Source: Lineus longissimus (lineage: Eukaryota > Nemertea > Pilidiophora > Heteronemertea > Lineidae). From it: a stretch of 60,000 nucleotides of DNA. The notes beneath the pieces were generated by a model. The model saw only the letters and a list, made by a program, of their open reading frames with translations, was not told the DNA's origin and ran no database searches. The stretch covers positions 2,420,001 to 2,480,000 of the forward strand of contig NC_088317.1 of assembly GCF_910592395.1 (NCBI RefSeq), in the 5' to 3' direction. Below are positions 52,501 to 60,000 of the stretch, piece by piece. The stretch's first letter is position 1; each line of letters opens with the position of its first letter. Position numbers and translations under genes: made by a program.

Positions 52501-55500
52501 GCCTCAAGAGCCTGCTCAATGGCCAACTCCTTCCTCGCAGCACCTGATATGTCGTTGATCTGTTCCGAGTACTGGTCAAAGCCAAACTCGATGATCTTCT
52601 CCAGCGTGAACTCTTCTGCCTTCGGGTCGAACGATTTGGCCATCTCAGTCTGAAAGGGTTAAACAAATAGGTTTAATGACCACTTTTCATGTGTCTTCTA
52701 TTGAGCAAGTTCTGTCTCAAAACATCTCAAAGCTAAAAAAAAACAGAATTTGACAATTGCCCAGCCGATGAATAGATTAGTTGTGCCGTATTAAAAGTTC
52801 TGATAACAAATAAGTTCTATGCATATGAAGCTAACAGTGACATATATCTCAAGACGCTGTCAACACCTACCCTAATCTGATCCCAATGACGTTCTCTCAT
52901 GGCATGGTTCTTCAGATCGTTAATGAGCGGCATGGTCCTCTTGAACTGGTCCACCTTGTGCTTGCTCATCTCGACAATTTCCCAGTTTTTATCCTGAAAC
53001 AATCAGTGGACAATTAATTATGAACACAAGTTATCAACAATTATAAAAGGAGGCCATGTATAGTTAGTCTGATGTTTCTTGGCGTTCTTAGAGTGCATTA
53101 ACCTTATGCTTTATGGTACTATGCATTAGTACGCAGCAGGGATGAGTCATACGTTGCCAGTCAGGAGGGATTCTCTACCTTTAAGAATCCAATTTTCAAC
53201 TGAGATCTTTAGAAGAGAAGAATTTGCCAAGGACACTGAATTACGACATGCAAAAAGTGTGAGAAAAACATGTGAATTCTGTGTGACCTTGAATAAATCA
53301 ATATGTGGTTACGAAATAATGTATTGTTATAACTGCATCTAAATAAAACAGTGATGTAATATGATAATTGTTACATCTTCTTCATTATCGTCTGCCTCTT
53401 CCTCATCTCCACTGACATTGCCGTCTGCTTTTTCGGCCAGACGCTCAGCCTTTTGCTCCTCTGCCCATTCCTTATTTCAGCATAATATGGAAATTTTTAT
53501 GAAGTTAAGATTTGAAAAATTATGTCTTATATCATGTACATAGTTATAAAAAGGTTGCAAAATCAGACATCAAAATGACCATTGTTTGAAAAGCAATTGT
53601 TCAGCACTTTAAGTATCTCGTGATTGTTTTGAGTGTTTTGGGTAAACATTGATTATCACAAGTCTTCCTGAACTTGCACCAGTCCCAGAGTAAATTCCAA
53701 TGATTTCCCCAAATTTTAACTGTATCTTACCTTGAGTTCTCGACTGAGCTTGTTCAACTTCTTGTAAAGAGCCTGCGACTGGGTCTCCATCTCTTCCGTC
53801 TGCAGCTCGGTGAACTTGCCAACTTTCCAGTCTCCCCAGTTGTTCTCCCAGTCCTTGGTGATGTTCCAGATGGTCTCAATGTACTCAAGATCCTAGAAAT
53901 GAAATCAATTCAGTAAGAGGAAGCAAAGATGAGTATAGTGTGTCTGAGTCTTGTAGGAATCGAGAAATTTTAAGCCAGGTTTCCCACCTTGACCAAAGAA
54001 ACCACTCACCAACTACATGTCACCCCATTGCATCTCCTCAACCTACCTTCTCCAGCGCGGCCACGTCCTTGGACGGAGGCTGATCAATCTTGAAGATATT
54101 CAGCCCCTTCCTTATCATCGCCTCCTGTTTTTTAAGTGCATCCAGCTGGCCGTGGTACTCCTCGATCTGCCCAAGAGCCTCGTCCGTCGGAATCGCGCTA
54201 GTGAACGGTCCCTTCGAGTGGAAATCGTGTACCAAGTTTGCGACTTGTTTCTTGAATTCGTCCGACTGGGCAAGGAGTGACGTTTTGAATTTCTCCTTGT
54301 GCTTTTTCAGCATGACGTCTGCATCGATCAGCGTCTGTTGGAAACTGACCCACTCACCACTAAGGCTGTTCAGCTTGTCTGATACCTGAAAAAGATTGAC
54401 GAAATAAAGAGTAACTCTTCCTTTTCTTCTTAGCGTTCGATTGTCTTTTATGGCTATACTACAGAACCAGGCCTATTTTTAGCTGTCATCTCTTGGTCCT
54501 CTTATGATCCCCCAGAGCTTTGTCTCCACTGATGCACCGTATGGCCATGTGGCCAGTGTCTCGGTGTCCAAGAGTAGGCAGTTGTCAAGCACATGCCTGT
54601 GTCTGGTCTGGTGCATTGCACTGGCACCTTCTGGACTCAACAATAATAATCATGCGGAAAATATTGAAATTTTTAGATTGATGGTTTCACGACACTCACC
54701 TCTTCAGGTATAGGAACCTCATATTTCTCCAAAATGGCAAACTGTTCGTACAGAGGCGAGAACTTTGCTTCAATGTTCGGTTTGTCATTAGTCAGCTCAT
54801 CCCAGAGGTTGAGACTTTCACCCAGCTCATCCAGCGTCTGAGGAGGTTTGATGACTCTGAAGAAGAGTTAGAGATTATGATAAGAAAAACTAATTGGTTA
54901 CAGGTGCACACGGACACAGAATCTGTCTTGATGAACTCAGACAAGGTGCTCGTGTCCAAAAGTGTGACTATTCACTCTTTTGAACATTCGATACAGTTCG
55001 ATGTAATAAGTTAAATTTGTCCACTTACTTTTCTCCCATATCATGTAAGAACTGGTGAAGACCCTGTAACTTGCTGGTGGCAATTTCTCGAAGCAGCGTC
55101 GTAAACTTGTTCTGCCACTCTTGGCAGTGGCTCAGGATGGCAAACTTGAGCGGCGAGCAGTCGAGGAGGACGAACTGGATGTTCAGGATCGTCTCCTGGG
55201 TTTGGACGTGGTTGGCTACCTCAGTGTATCTGGAAGAATACATTTACATTAACTCCATTAAGACAGTGAGGAGCCATTGTTATAACTTCTGCTAAATCCA
55301 CACAGGGTCATCCAGAAATCCAAGTCTGAAGCTGGGTTCTGCTCAGGATCACACCAGGGCTCGCTTGCCTGGTAGATCAGCAGTGTCACCCACTGGGCTG
55401 GTAAGACTCCTTGGTAACCCACTTGGAGGAGTGGTTGAAAACATTGAAGCACAAACCTGCCTAAGATGCAACTTGCACCGCAAAATAAACCTACCTTGCG

Positions 55501-58500
55501 ATATCTGCATCAAACGACGACACATGGGGGTTCAACTTCTGATATCGTCTGATGAACTGATCTTTCTGGATCTCCCAGATCTCCCTAAAGTTATCCCACG
55601 TGCTCAGGTACTGTTGGAGGTTCGTTGCATTCGCTGTCATGCCGGCGTTTATGACACCTTGGATCTTTTTCGTTTCTTCGTCTCTTGCAATCATGTCATG
55701 GATCGGCTGAAGGTACAAAACGAATCCATAAAGATTTTGAAAAGAAGTGAAACTGATCTTTATATGGATCTTTATAAGTTGACAGAGCTGACCAGTTGTA
55801 TAATTGTCAAGATCCATGAAGAGCAGCACCAGCTCTAGTTTTTGAACAATTCGTTGTCTTTCACATCATATAAACCATCAAACCTTTCCAGGACGAAAAC
55901 TCACCGCCTTATTCGACTTCTTCCTTGTCAATATGTCAGGCAACCTCTGGATACCAGAGATGGCATGGGTCAGATGTGGACCAATGCTTCCAACACTGGT
56001 AGCAAGCTGGACAAGGGTAGGCGAGAATTCAACCTGAAAGGATAAAGACATAAGATGAAAGTCCGACACAAGTACGTCACTGCAATGCATCAGGTTTTTT
56101 AGGCATCAGCTACTTACATAACAGAAGGCCTACGAAGTTTGAAGTTGGAGGTGATAGGCACAGAAATCAGATAGACTTACAGTAGTTCCTTCCAAGACAA
56201 CCTTGACCCTGAAGAGAGGGTTCGGGGCACTTTTTCCATCCCCATTGATGGCCCTGGAGAGTTCCTGCAGGGACCACTTAACGTTGAGTCTGAACGCTTC
56301 CTCAACCATGCGGTCCATCTTTTCCGTGTAGAGATGCCAATGCTGCTGAACCTGAAATAGCATGATTTTGATATTTACCTCATGCATTCAAGAGCCAAAT
56401 TGATTTCACTTTCATCAATTTCACATGCACATTATCTCAGTATTCTGTTTAGTATTCCTTTCGGCTCAAGTAACTCCTGACTTTGCTCACCAAATCAGGA
56501 TATCTTGGTTTTATTCTGCCTACAGAAAGAGCCTCCATCCTATGTCGGGTGCCTTAAGTCTGAGGGTGCTTGTCTGTTTTTGGGGCATGCTGTATTAGGC
56601 AATTTGTAACATAAGTCAGGAGATGCACTTACCTCGTTCCCATCGCCTCTGAAAGTCTCGAACGTCTTTCTCATCATCCCGATCACCTCCGCATGGATCT
56701 CTTGCAGCTTCTTCGCGACCATCGACCGATGGTGCTGCTGATCGTCATCAAACTGCATATTCTCGTAAACCTTCTTGCTGTCGATCTTGACTAGTAAGTT
56801 CTCGCTGATTCGTTTGCAATCTTTGGAGATGTTCATGTTGGCGCCCTTATAGTCGTCGACGATAGCTTGGATCTAAATAGAGAAAACGCGAAATATTTCA
56901 ATGTCACTGGGCATAAAACTGATTAAAAAATACATGAAAAATGCTCTAATTGCCATTCACTTATCCAGTAACTCAGATGAGAGTAAATGTACAAATGAAT
57001 CTCTATCAAGTTATTCAGCACGTCCTTAGCAAACCCTACAAGATAACCATACCTTGCTAGCATGCTGTCGGCACTCGACAATGAAGTAATCTGTAATGCC
57101 TTTAGATGCCCACGTCAGCTTCGTCAAACCTGGATGAATCTTCTTGTCCAGGAAACGTATCCTTTCACGGAACAACCCTCGCTCTTCTTGGGACAGGGCA
57201 GCTATGATCCTGAAAAAGAACTATGTATGTTAATCTTCTTCCTACTGCACTGAAGCTTTAGATGTATGCTGCTATGTTTGGGCATCAATGATGGTTTGAA
57301 ATGGGCAGCTATCTCAGCCGCCAAGAGGGATCCATCACCAACTACTAGTTTTTCACTGGATGGAGACCATCGAATATGTTTTGCATGTGAAGGAAGTGGC
57401 AGTGGAAGGAAAGAGCCTTGCCCAAGGTCACATGCGATGTCATGGTGTCAGGCAATGAACCAACAGATCCAAGAGCCCCCACACCACAATTTACGATCTG
57501 ATTCCTTGCCTGTTATAATCCCTGACCACTAACAACACGTTCTCCCGCGTAACTCGAAGCTCATCACTGCGAGCGTACACATCATTTGCGAAATGTGGAA
57601 TCTCGAAGACCAATCTCTCCCAGTAGTGGCACTCCTGGAACAACTTCAACAGACTCCGGTTGAAGTTCGTATCGATCATGGCTTGTTTCTCCAGACTGCG
57701 GCACATCAGGGGTACCTCGAGGAGTTTCATGGGCTCCTGAAAGACAAGTAACGACAAATGTCATGCAGATCTAAATAATTCAGGGCTAGGAAGCCACACA
57801 AGGAACTTGTGCATGGTGTGAAGTTTCCATCGACCTAGGACAACAAACTAAATTTTCATCCGAATAGAAGCACCTCATCAGTATTGATAGACGCAATGTC
57901 ACCTGAATGACTAGAGAAAATCAAGTACTTACCCTGTCCAATGACTGCGTCCATTCATGGAATGTCTTCCTGACGTATTCATCCAGAGCTGAGCACAGCT
58001 GCTGATACTGGGTCCTTGTCTCTTCTCCAGAACCTATCTGAGGCAAGAAGTGGGCACGGTCCAAAATCTGAAAAGATGGTTAGTTCAAATAGACTTGGGC
58101 AAAACTTTTCAGATATCGTCATCCAGAGGGGGATTTGGGGTTACCTTCTCCTTCTCCTTCATTAGCATTTGCTCTTCACAAACTCAAAGAGGGATATTCT
58201 TCTTCCAAGGTGGGATCAGCCTTTCTGTCGAGCAAGAACTTGGAAGACCAACAGTACAAACAACAGCATCCAATGAACATAACATATATCTCACCATCAT
58301 GTTTCTCTCGATCCTCTTCTTGAGCATCCGAGACCAGTGAGCAGAGCCGGAGTATTTTGGATGCTGGAACGGCAGTGGGACGGACTTCTGCGTCAATTCC
58401 TTCTTCACGGCATTCAATTCGTCATTTAAGAGTTGGTAGGTCTCCACGGTCTTCTTGTCGATGGTTCGCTTGATTGCCTGAAGAGGAGAAAAAGGTTGAT

Positions 58501-59993
58501 ATGGGGAATGAGAGCAAGAAAAAGGCACGAAATGACACATCAAAGTCAAGTGAGAACCCACTGACAAGTGGGTTGGTGCAATAGAAATGACATTGTTTAC
58601 AAGGAAACTTTTCTTTGAAGTGTGCCTTTTTCCTCAAAACTGACAAAAGTGCCCTTTTTTGAAGAAAATAATTGCTGTGCCCTTTTGAAATGAACTGTGA
58701 GATCTGGTAGAGTGACCTATGGTAAAGAGAGTGTGTCTGAAAGACATGCATGTTACCTGTGAACTCCATGTTGATTTATCCTTTTGATGATTGAAATAAC
58801 AAATGTTGAATACAGTCAAAAGTTCACTCAAATTAGGACAGAAACGTTTTGATACCAAGCTGTGCAGGTCTAAACTTGATTCTCATACTCCATGAAAACT
58901 GAGAAATAGTTCATCATTCTGAGTTCTGATCAAAATGAAAATTCTACCTTTTGTTGATGCCTGTACATGTACTTGAAAGGTATAAATTTTTGTAATTAAG
59001 TTGAATATACATGTACAACAAAACGATTGGCTCTTTACCTCTCTTGAAGACAGATGCATGAAGACATCCAGAAGTTCAATTCCCTGTTCAACTGTCGTGA
59101 CTGTCTCGAAAGCAGACGTGATTACATTCTGCATCATCACTTCCAGGTCCTTGATACCAGCGCGGAATCTGAAAATAGTTGACGATTTTATGAGATGTGG
59201 TACTACACAAGGCTAAACCAAAACTATCCAAGAACACATTGATATGTCAGCAGGCAGCAATGGTCACTGAGAGCCATACAGCATCCAAACTCATGCTTCA
59301 CAACGCAGGAAGTAAAGACTGAAATAGAAATCTGAGGCATACTAATCGATCACCAGGCCATTGTTATTTATCGTACCTATTATAGTCGTCATGCCACGTT
59401 GTCGCCTTGACATCCAAGATTGTTTTCTTGACATCCTTCAGGATATTCAAGTTCCTTTCGAATGTGGCTTCAATCTCGAGGAGGCTGCGGGCTATTTCTG
59501 GTCCCCGGACTCCAGAGAAGTGAGGCATGTCGGTCTTGTTTCCATCCTCCATTCTTGCAAAGTGAATCTGACACTCGCAAACCTGAAATAATAAGATATC
59601 CATCATCATTTGTTTTCTTGTCGCAACTGCACTGCAAAAGTTTTCTGACGCATTTTTCTCAAATTGAAAAAATGGGTTCTTGTTTTTGTACTTGAAATCA
59701 TTATTTTGTCTCTGCCTCTGGCACAGGCCACAGAGCTCCTTGCTTACCTCGATTAGATCTCTGCACCTCTGCACAAACGCATCAACCTGTGCGAAAATAC
59801 TGCTCTGGTCCAACACCCAGCCGCTTGGTGAGAACTTGTGGTGGAGCTTGGCCGTCCTCTGATAGCAGTCCTTCCACGCTTGACAGCACGTGATGCAATC
59901 GTTCAAACTCTTCATGCTCGACTGGACGTAACCATCGAAGATGCGATCCAGTGAGATCTCCTTACAGCAACGACGGATAATTTCGTTGCTCAG
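26334..59993 (-). CDS. DNAH2: Axonemal dynein heavy chain 2 (DNAH2 orthologue), 61 exons, 5' end outside window
   Basis: This encodes the heavy chain of an inner-arm dynein of motile cilia and sperm flagella: a minus-end-directed microtubule ATPase with a ring of six AAA modules, a stalk and a tail anchored to the outer doublet. On the minus strand, 61 exons join in frame to 12,441 nt, giving 4,146 codons plus TAG (26,334-26,336). All boundaries are GT-AG except one GC-AG. The order is tail, linker, AAA1 (GPAGTGKT), AAA2 (GKTQSGKT), AAA3 (GPVGTGKT), AAA4 (GIGGSGRQS), stalk with microtubule-binding domain, AAA5, AAA6 and C-terminal domain. Long stretches match what I recall of human DNAH2 rather than other axonemal chains, for example the tail segment VCECQIHF and the end [10 protein letters not shown]. 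Human DNAH2 is about 4,400 residues, so roughly 280-300 N-terminal residues, the start codon and the promoter lie past 60,000. Orthology rests on memory of the family, not on a search. The sub-regions below give exon coordinates; residue numbers count from the first codon in the window. Confidence 0.96.
30592..30740 (+). repeat. Two imperfect tandem copies of a ~73-bp AT-rich unit
   Basis: TATTC(G/A)TTTT..CACAATTCA(A/T)GAAAATTTCCG(C/A)TAAA...TTTGGCGAATA occurs at about 30,597-30,662 and 30,670-30,737, with a weaker trace further right. It lies in the intron 30,516-30,930. Confidence 0.65.
31561..31700 (+). repeat. Exact 70-bp tandem duplication in an intron
   Basis: 31,561-31,630 and 31,631-31,700 are identical except for the last base. 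Each starts GAACAGCAAATTTTGTGTGC and ends ATTCGGGTGGGAAA. It lies between DNAH2 exons 49 and 50 and must be recent. Confidence 0.9.
32334..34681 (-). CDS. DNAH2: DNAH2 AAA5, exons 45-48
   Basis: Exons are 34556-34681, 34172-34387, 33105-33405 and 32334-32466 (about residues 3019-3277). AAA5 has no functional P-loop in dyneins. Recognisable segments are [37 protein letters not shown] with [32 protein letters not shown] and [17 protein letters not shown], then [19 protein letters not shown]. The intron 32,467-33,104 carries a complete SINE with target-site duplication. Confidence 0.95.
32581..32990 (+). mobile_element. Full-length tRNA-derived SINE with GAA tail and 13-bp target duplication
   Basis: The head has an A-box-like TAGCCTAGTGG (32,589-32,599) and a perfect B-box GGTTCGATCCC (32,632-32,642). 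The body is about 300 bp, and the end is a GAA run (32,962-32,990). ATAACACGCCATC flanks both sides (32,568-32,580 and 32,991-33,003). This identifies a SINE of about 410 bp moved by LINE machinery, inserted in the plus orientation, antisense to DNAH2, in the intron 32,467-33,104. Confidence 0.9.
33406..34171. other. DNAH2 intron without recognisable content
   Basis: An AT-rich intron of 766 bp. The minus-strand open frame at 33,691-34,101 has no domain and reads as intron. Confidence 0.6.
34851..36745 (-). CDS. DNAH2: DNAH2 stalk coiled coil and microtubule-binding domain, exons 40-44
   Basis: Exons are 36600-36745, 36040-36250, 35769-35885, 35173-35601 and 34851-35015 (residues 2663-3018). 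The first exon holds the conserved [18 protein letters not shown] before the stalk. The heptad-rich outgoing helix follows ([20 protein letters not shown]). The 143-codon exon 35173-35601 carries the microtubule-binding tip ([57 protein letters not shown]). The returning helix ends KVRWEETVA. The microtubule-binding domain lies in one large exon. Confidence 0.95.
35640..35720 (-). mobile_element. Fragment related to the SINE body at 32.7 kb
   Basis: CTTGCCCTGGCA...CACCAGGTACAAGGAAC is the reverse complement, with small changes, of the SINE segment near 32,738-32,776. Neither head nor tail is present. It lies in the intron 35,602-35,768. Confidence 0.65.
36282..36556. repeat. 9-bp repeat array (TTTTTACAA and variants)
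   Basis: About 30 units of TTTTTACAA/ATTTTACAA occupy most of the intron 36,251-36,599, so periodic open frames ([14 protein letters not shown]) appear on both strands and are artefacts. Read in the gene's direction the unit contains GTAAAA. Confidence 0.9.
36746..38225. other. Large DNAH2 intron without recognisable content
   Basis: A 1.48-kb AT-rich intron between exons 39 and 40. I see no repeat, RNA gene or coding segment. The frame at 37,857-38,258 on plus overlaps the antisense of exon 39 and is a shadow. Confidence 0.6.
38226..39529 (-). CDS. DNAH2: DNAH2 AAA4, exons 36-39
   Basis: Exons are 39380-39529, 39007-39174, 38644-38804 and 38226-38498 (about residues 2412-2662). The P-loop reads GIGGSGRQS, with arginine where the Walker lysine would be, as is normal in AAA4 of axonemal heavy chains. 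It follows [14 protein letters not shown] and precedes [15 protein letters not shown]. Later segments are [19 protein letters not shown] and the sensor region [19 protein letters not shown], then [12 protein letters not shown]-like sequence (here [13 protein letters not shown]). Junctions use split codons Val, Asp and Gly in the expected phases. Confidence 0.95.
38869..39000 (+). repeat. Interspersed repeat copy B, ending 6 bp from exon 37
   Basis: AGATGGCAACACTTTTGAAT...CAAAATGGCTTCTGCAG...AGGGTCAAT is homologous to 26,201-26,320. It lies in the intron downstream of exon 39007-39174 and stops just before the donor site. Confidence 0.6.
39590..39830 (+). pseudogene. Two tandem degenerate copies of a LINE ORF2 C-terminal segment
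   Basis: On plus, an open stretch reads [20 protein letters not shown] with SAQLWGS, then again [20 protein letters not shown] with [19 protein letters not shown]. This is the extreme C-terminus (…WP..TTL..KLWGS..EL..TA.FV…) of invertebrate non-LTR retrotransposons. The partial first copy is repeated about 81 bp later. It sits inside the intron 39,530-39,855. Confidence 0.7.
39856..42018 (-). CDS. DNAH2: DNAH2 AAA3, exons 30-35
   Basis: Exons are 41774-42018, 41366-41564, 40908-41132, 40565-40669, 40256-40444 and 39856-40072 (residues 2019-2411). AAA3 is the regulatory ATPase module. Walker A is GPVGTGKTS and Walker B is [12 protein letters not shown]; sensor-1 sequence MGPPGGGR is present. 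The end carries [11 protein letters not shown] and [19 protein letters not shown], typical of axonemal chains. At 40,250-40,256 two overlapping GT sites exist; I chose the one ending DISK because it keeps the frame into VFQGML. The intron 41,565-41,773 contains a decayed copy of part of exon 30. Confidence 0.95.
41681..41737 (-). pseudogene. Decayed partial duplicate of DNAH2 exon 30 inside the next intron
   Basis: After TTTCTAAG the minus strand reads [18 protein letters not shown], matching the exon 30 end [20 protein letters not shown] count about 10 differences in 51 nt. The copy then runs to a stop and lacks the WKFSA end, so it could not replace the exon without truncating the protein. 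Confidence 0.75.
42218..45548 (-). CDS. DNAH2: DNAH2 AAA2, exons 26-29
   Basis: Exons are 45330-45548, 44986-45103, 44581-44858 and 42218-42376 (residues 1761-2018). AAA2 binds nucleotide but is usually regarded as structural. The P-loop reads GKTQSGKT after SRHSVMIV, and retains the glycines and the GKT. Next come [20 protein letters not shown], then [20 protein letters not shown] (Walker-B-like) and [14 protein letters not shown]. The last two exons are separated by a 2.2-kb intron (42,377-44,580) that carries a minisatellite bounded by inverted repeats. Confidence 0.95.
42879..43702. mobile_element. Element bounded by 19-bp inverted repeats with a 58-bp minisatellite core
   Basis: CAGTTGTTAGAAAGCATGT (42,879-42,897) and its exact reverse complement (43,684-43,702) bracket the array. 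No target duplication was found outside. Similarity between the inner flanks continues weakly. The whole lies in the DNAH2 intron 42,377-44,580. Confidence 0.7.
43001..43670. repeat. 58-bp minisatellite, about 12 copies
   Basis: Units start TACATGTACATTGATGTACA and continue through TACAACATGTCGACGTGTTG; the spacing is 58 bp, once 56 bp. Each unit contains two dyads (TACAT...ATGTA and CAACATGTCGACGTGTTG), so single strands could fold. Copies differ at few positions. The long open frames on minus ([10 protein letters not shown] and so on) are products of the repeat. Confidence 0.95.
45614..45816. mobile_element. MITE-like foldback insertion with 9-bp flanking duplication
   Basis: CTAGCACTC occurs in direct orientation at 45,614-45,622 and 45,808-45,816. 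Between them, inverted segments pair: TTGCAGAATCCCTGACAAAT on one side and the complement of TTGCAGAATCCCAGACAAAT on the other, plus weaker AGTAAAGTGC-like ends. It lies in the intron 45,549-46,024. Confidence 0.65.
46025..47456 (-). CDS. DNAH2: DNAH2 AAA1 (principal ATPase site), exons 23-25
   Basis: Exons are 47163-47456, 46475-46783 and 46025-46303 (residues 1467-1760), all phase 0. AAA1 is the main ATP-hydrolysing module of dynein. The first exon has [20 protein letters not shown], the Walker A motif [10 protein letters not shown] and the following [20 protein letters not shown]. The second has the Walker B segment GCFDEFNRI, then the sensor region [18 protein letters not shown] with the conserved MFRP. 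The third carries [15 protein letters not shown], typical of DNAH2. Catalytic residues look intact, so this copy should encode an active motor. Confidence 0.97.
47809..52993 (-). CDS. DNAH2: DNAH2 linker region (DHC_N2-type), exons 17-22
   Basis: Exons are 52871-52993, 52429-52649, 51975-52294, 51527-51744, 51194-51413 and 47809-48113 (about residues 998-1466). The linker is the mechanical lever that bends across the AAA ring during the power stroke. Highly conserved dynein linker sequence is visible, such as [51 protein letters not shown] and [11 protein letters not shown], followed by the AAA1-proximal [10 protein letters not shown]. The 3.08-kb intron 48,114-51,193 is filled by nested repeats. 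Exon 51527-51744 is joined to 51975-52294 through a split glycine codon. Confidence 0.95.
48142..51012. mobile_element. Outer repeat element with CAGCTGAG ends, filling a DNAH2 intron
   Basis: The left end reads ACAAGAGGCCCAAGGGCC then GCTCAGCTGAG; the right end reads GACTTAGTCAGCTGAGCTAAA, preceded by a GGAT run and GGACAGACGGACGCC. A second element of the same style is nested inside (about 48,390-49,563). Such non-autonomous repeats are common in marine invertebrates. I cannot name the class. Confidence 0.55.
48390..49563. mobile_element. Nested repeat element with three ~305-bp tandem units and a GAC-triplet tail
   Basis: The units share TTGACCTCTGTGACCTTGA (near 48,525, 48,840 and 49,143), GGTCAAAT, GCAATCGGGCAAG, CCAAACTTCGGT and GAAACGTGCC. 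The last unit is shortened and runs into a GACGGACGACGG/(GAC)n array (about 49,417-49,520). The element closes with GCTCACCTCTGCTAAGAGGTGAGC. Poly-Arg and poly-Ser frames here are artefacts of the triplet run. Confidence 0.65.
53375..53470 (-). CDS. DNAH2: DNAH2 candidate cassette exon 16, acidic 32-codon insert
   Basis: The exon is 96 nt, phase 0 at both ends, open throughout, and encodes a charged stretch that begins [14 protein letters not shown] and ends in a run rich in Asp and Glu ([12 protein letters not shown]). It sits between exons ending LSRELK and starting DKNWEIVE. As I recall human DNAH2, the equivalent residues (KEYKDRHWEI) are contiguous, so the exon looks like an insertion at a tail-to-linker hinge. 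Its splice sites are weak: the donor reads GAT|GTAACA and the acceptor is AATAAG with almost no pyrimidine tract, unlike neighbouring introns. Skipping it keeps the frame. It may be alternatively spliced, lineage-specific, or a chance open stretch, though the coiled-coil-like charge pattern continues that of the preceding exon. Confidence 0.6.
53731..59993 (-). CDS. DNAH2: DNAH2 N-terminal tail (DHC_N1-type region), exons 1-15 of the window
   Basis: Exons are 59748-59993, 59377-59582, 59039-59168, 58295-58477, 57933-58067, 57510-57736, 57053-57209, 56633-56872, 56181-56351, 55905-56033, 55495-55706, 55029-55229, 54700-54856, 54047-54385 and 53731-53892 (residues 1-965). The first exon starts [10 protein letters not shown] after a CAG acceptor at 59,994-59,996, so the upstream exon is outside the window. 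This helical tail dimerises or binds light and intermediate chains and docks the motor on the axoneme. Recognisable DNAH2 stretches include [29 protein letters not shown] and VEFSPTL. Exon 57510-57736 ends AACAG|GCAAGG, a GC donor; all other donors here are GT. Phases agree at each junction, including split arginine codons at 59377, 57510, 55495 and 52429. Confidence 0.93.
57508..57509 (-). other. GC splice donor of the DNAH2 intron 57,210-57,509
   Basis: The exon ends AACAG and the intron begins GCAAGG. Joining AG to the next exon's first G gives the arginine of DYNRII, matching DNAH2. No GT donor nearby keeps the frame. AG|GCAAG is the usual strong context of GC-AG introns. Confidence 0.85.
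58478..59038. other. DNAH2 intron without recognisable content
   Basis: A 561-bp intron with no repeat or gene that I recognise. The same holds for other introns of about 300-400 bp at 29,957-30,309, 46,784-47,162, 47,457-47,808, 52,994-53,374 and 54,386-54,699. Confidence 0.6.
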
Positions 59994-60000
59994 CTGAAAA

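Overview
The window is nuclear DNA of an invertebrate metazoan. The reasons are a gene with about 60 short exons and small GT-AG introns, a motile-cilium dynein gene closest by eye to animal DNAH2, tRNA-derived SINEs, PIF/Harbinger-type and foldback elements, and fragments of non-LTR retrotransposons. Nothing fixes the phylum. The style of intronic repeats (CTCAGCTGAG/AGGTGAGCT ends, GACCTCTGTGACCTTG units, GAC-triplet tails, frequent ACATGTACAT words) resembles marine lophotrochozoans, but that is only an impression.

The right-hand 34 kb (26,334-59,993, minus strand) is one gene, an axonemal inner-arm dynein heavy chain orthologous to DNAH2. I could join 61 exons by splice sites and reading frame. 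They sum to 12,441 nt (4,146 codons plus stop) with no frame conflict, and run from the N-terminal tail through linker, AAA1-4, stalk and microtubule-binding domain, AAA5-6 and the C-terminal domain to a TAG stop. Only the first few hundred residues and the promoter lie beyond position 60,000. Unusual points are a GC-AG intron, an in-frame acidic 32-codon cassette with weak splice sites that I do not recall in human DNAH2, and a decayed duplicate of part of an exon. Many introns carry mobile DNA.

The left-hand 26 kb is gene-poor. The only host gene I can support is the last two exons of a plus-strand Ly6/uPAR three-finger protein (18,091-19,473). At 5.06-8.47 kb there is a nest of elements. 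It holds a Harbinger-like element with 277-bp terminal inverted repeats, TAA target duplications and a transposase fragment. That element is interrupted by a 444-bp repeat unit whose two other copies form the direct terminal repeats of a neighbouring 1.44-kb element. From 20.23 to 24.93 kb lies a 4.7-kb block of degenerate ~68-bp tandem repeats whose two halves are in opposite orientation. A 184-bp palindromic element follows at 25.01 kb.

The two host genes have no evident functional link. DNAH2 builds the motor of an inner dynein arm in cilia and flagella; the Ly6 protein is probably a small GPI-anchored surface protein. I found no wholly new biological system. The most notable observations are the 444-bp-repeat element, the large inverted tandem block, the bounded 58-bp minisatellite and the DNAH2 splicing oddities.
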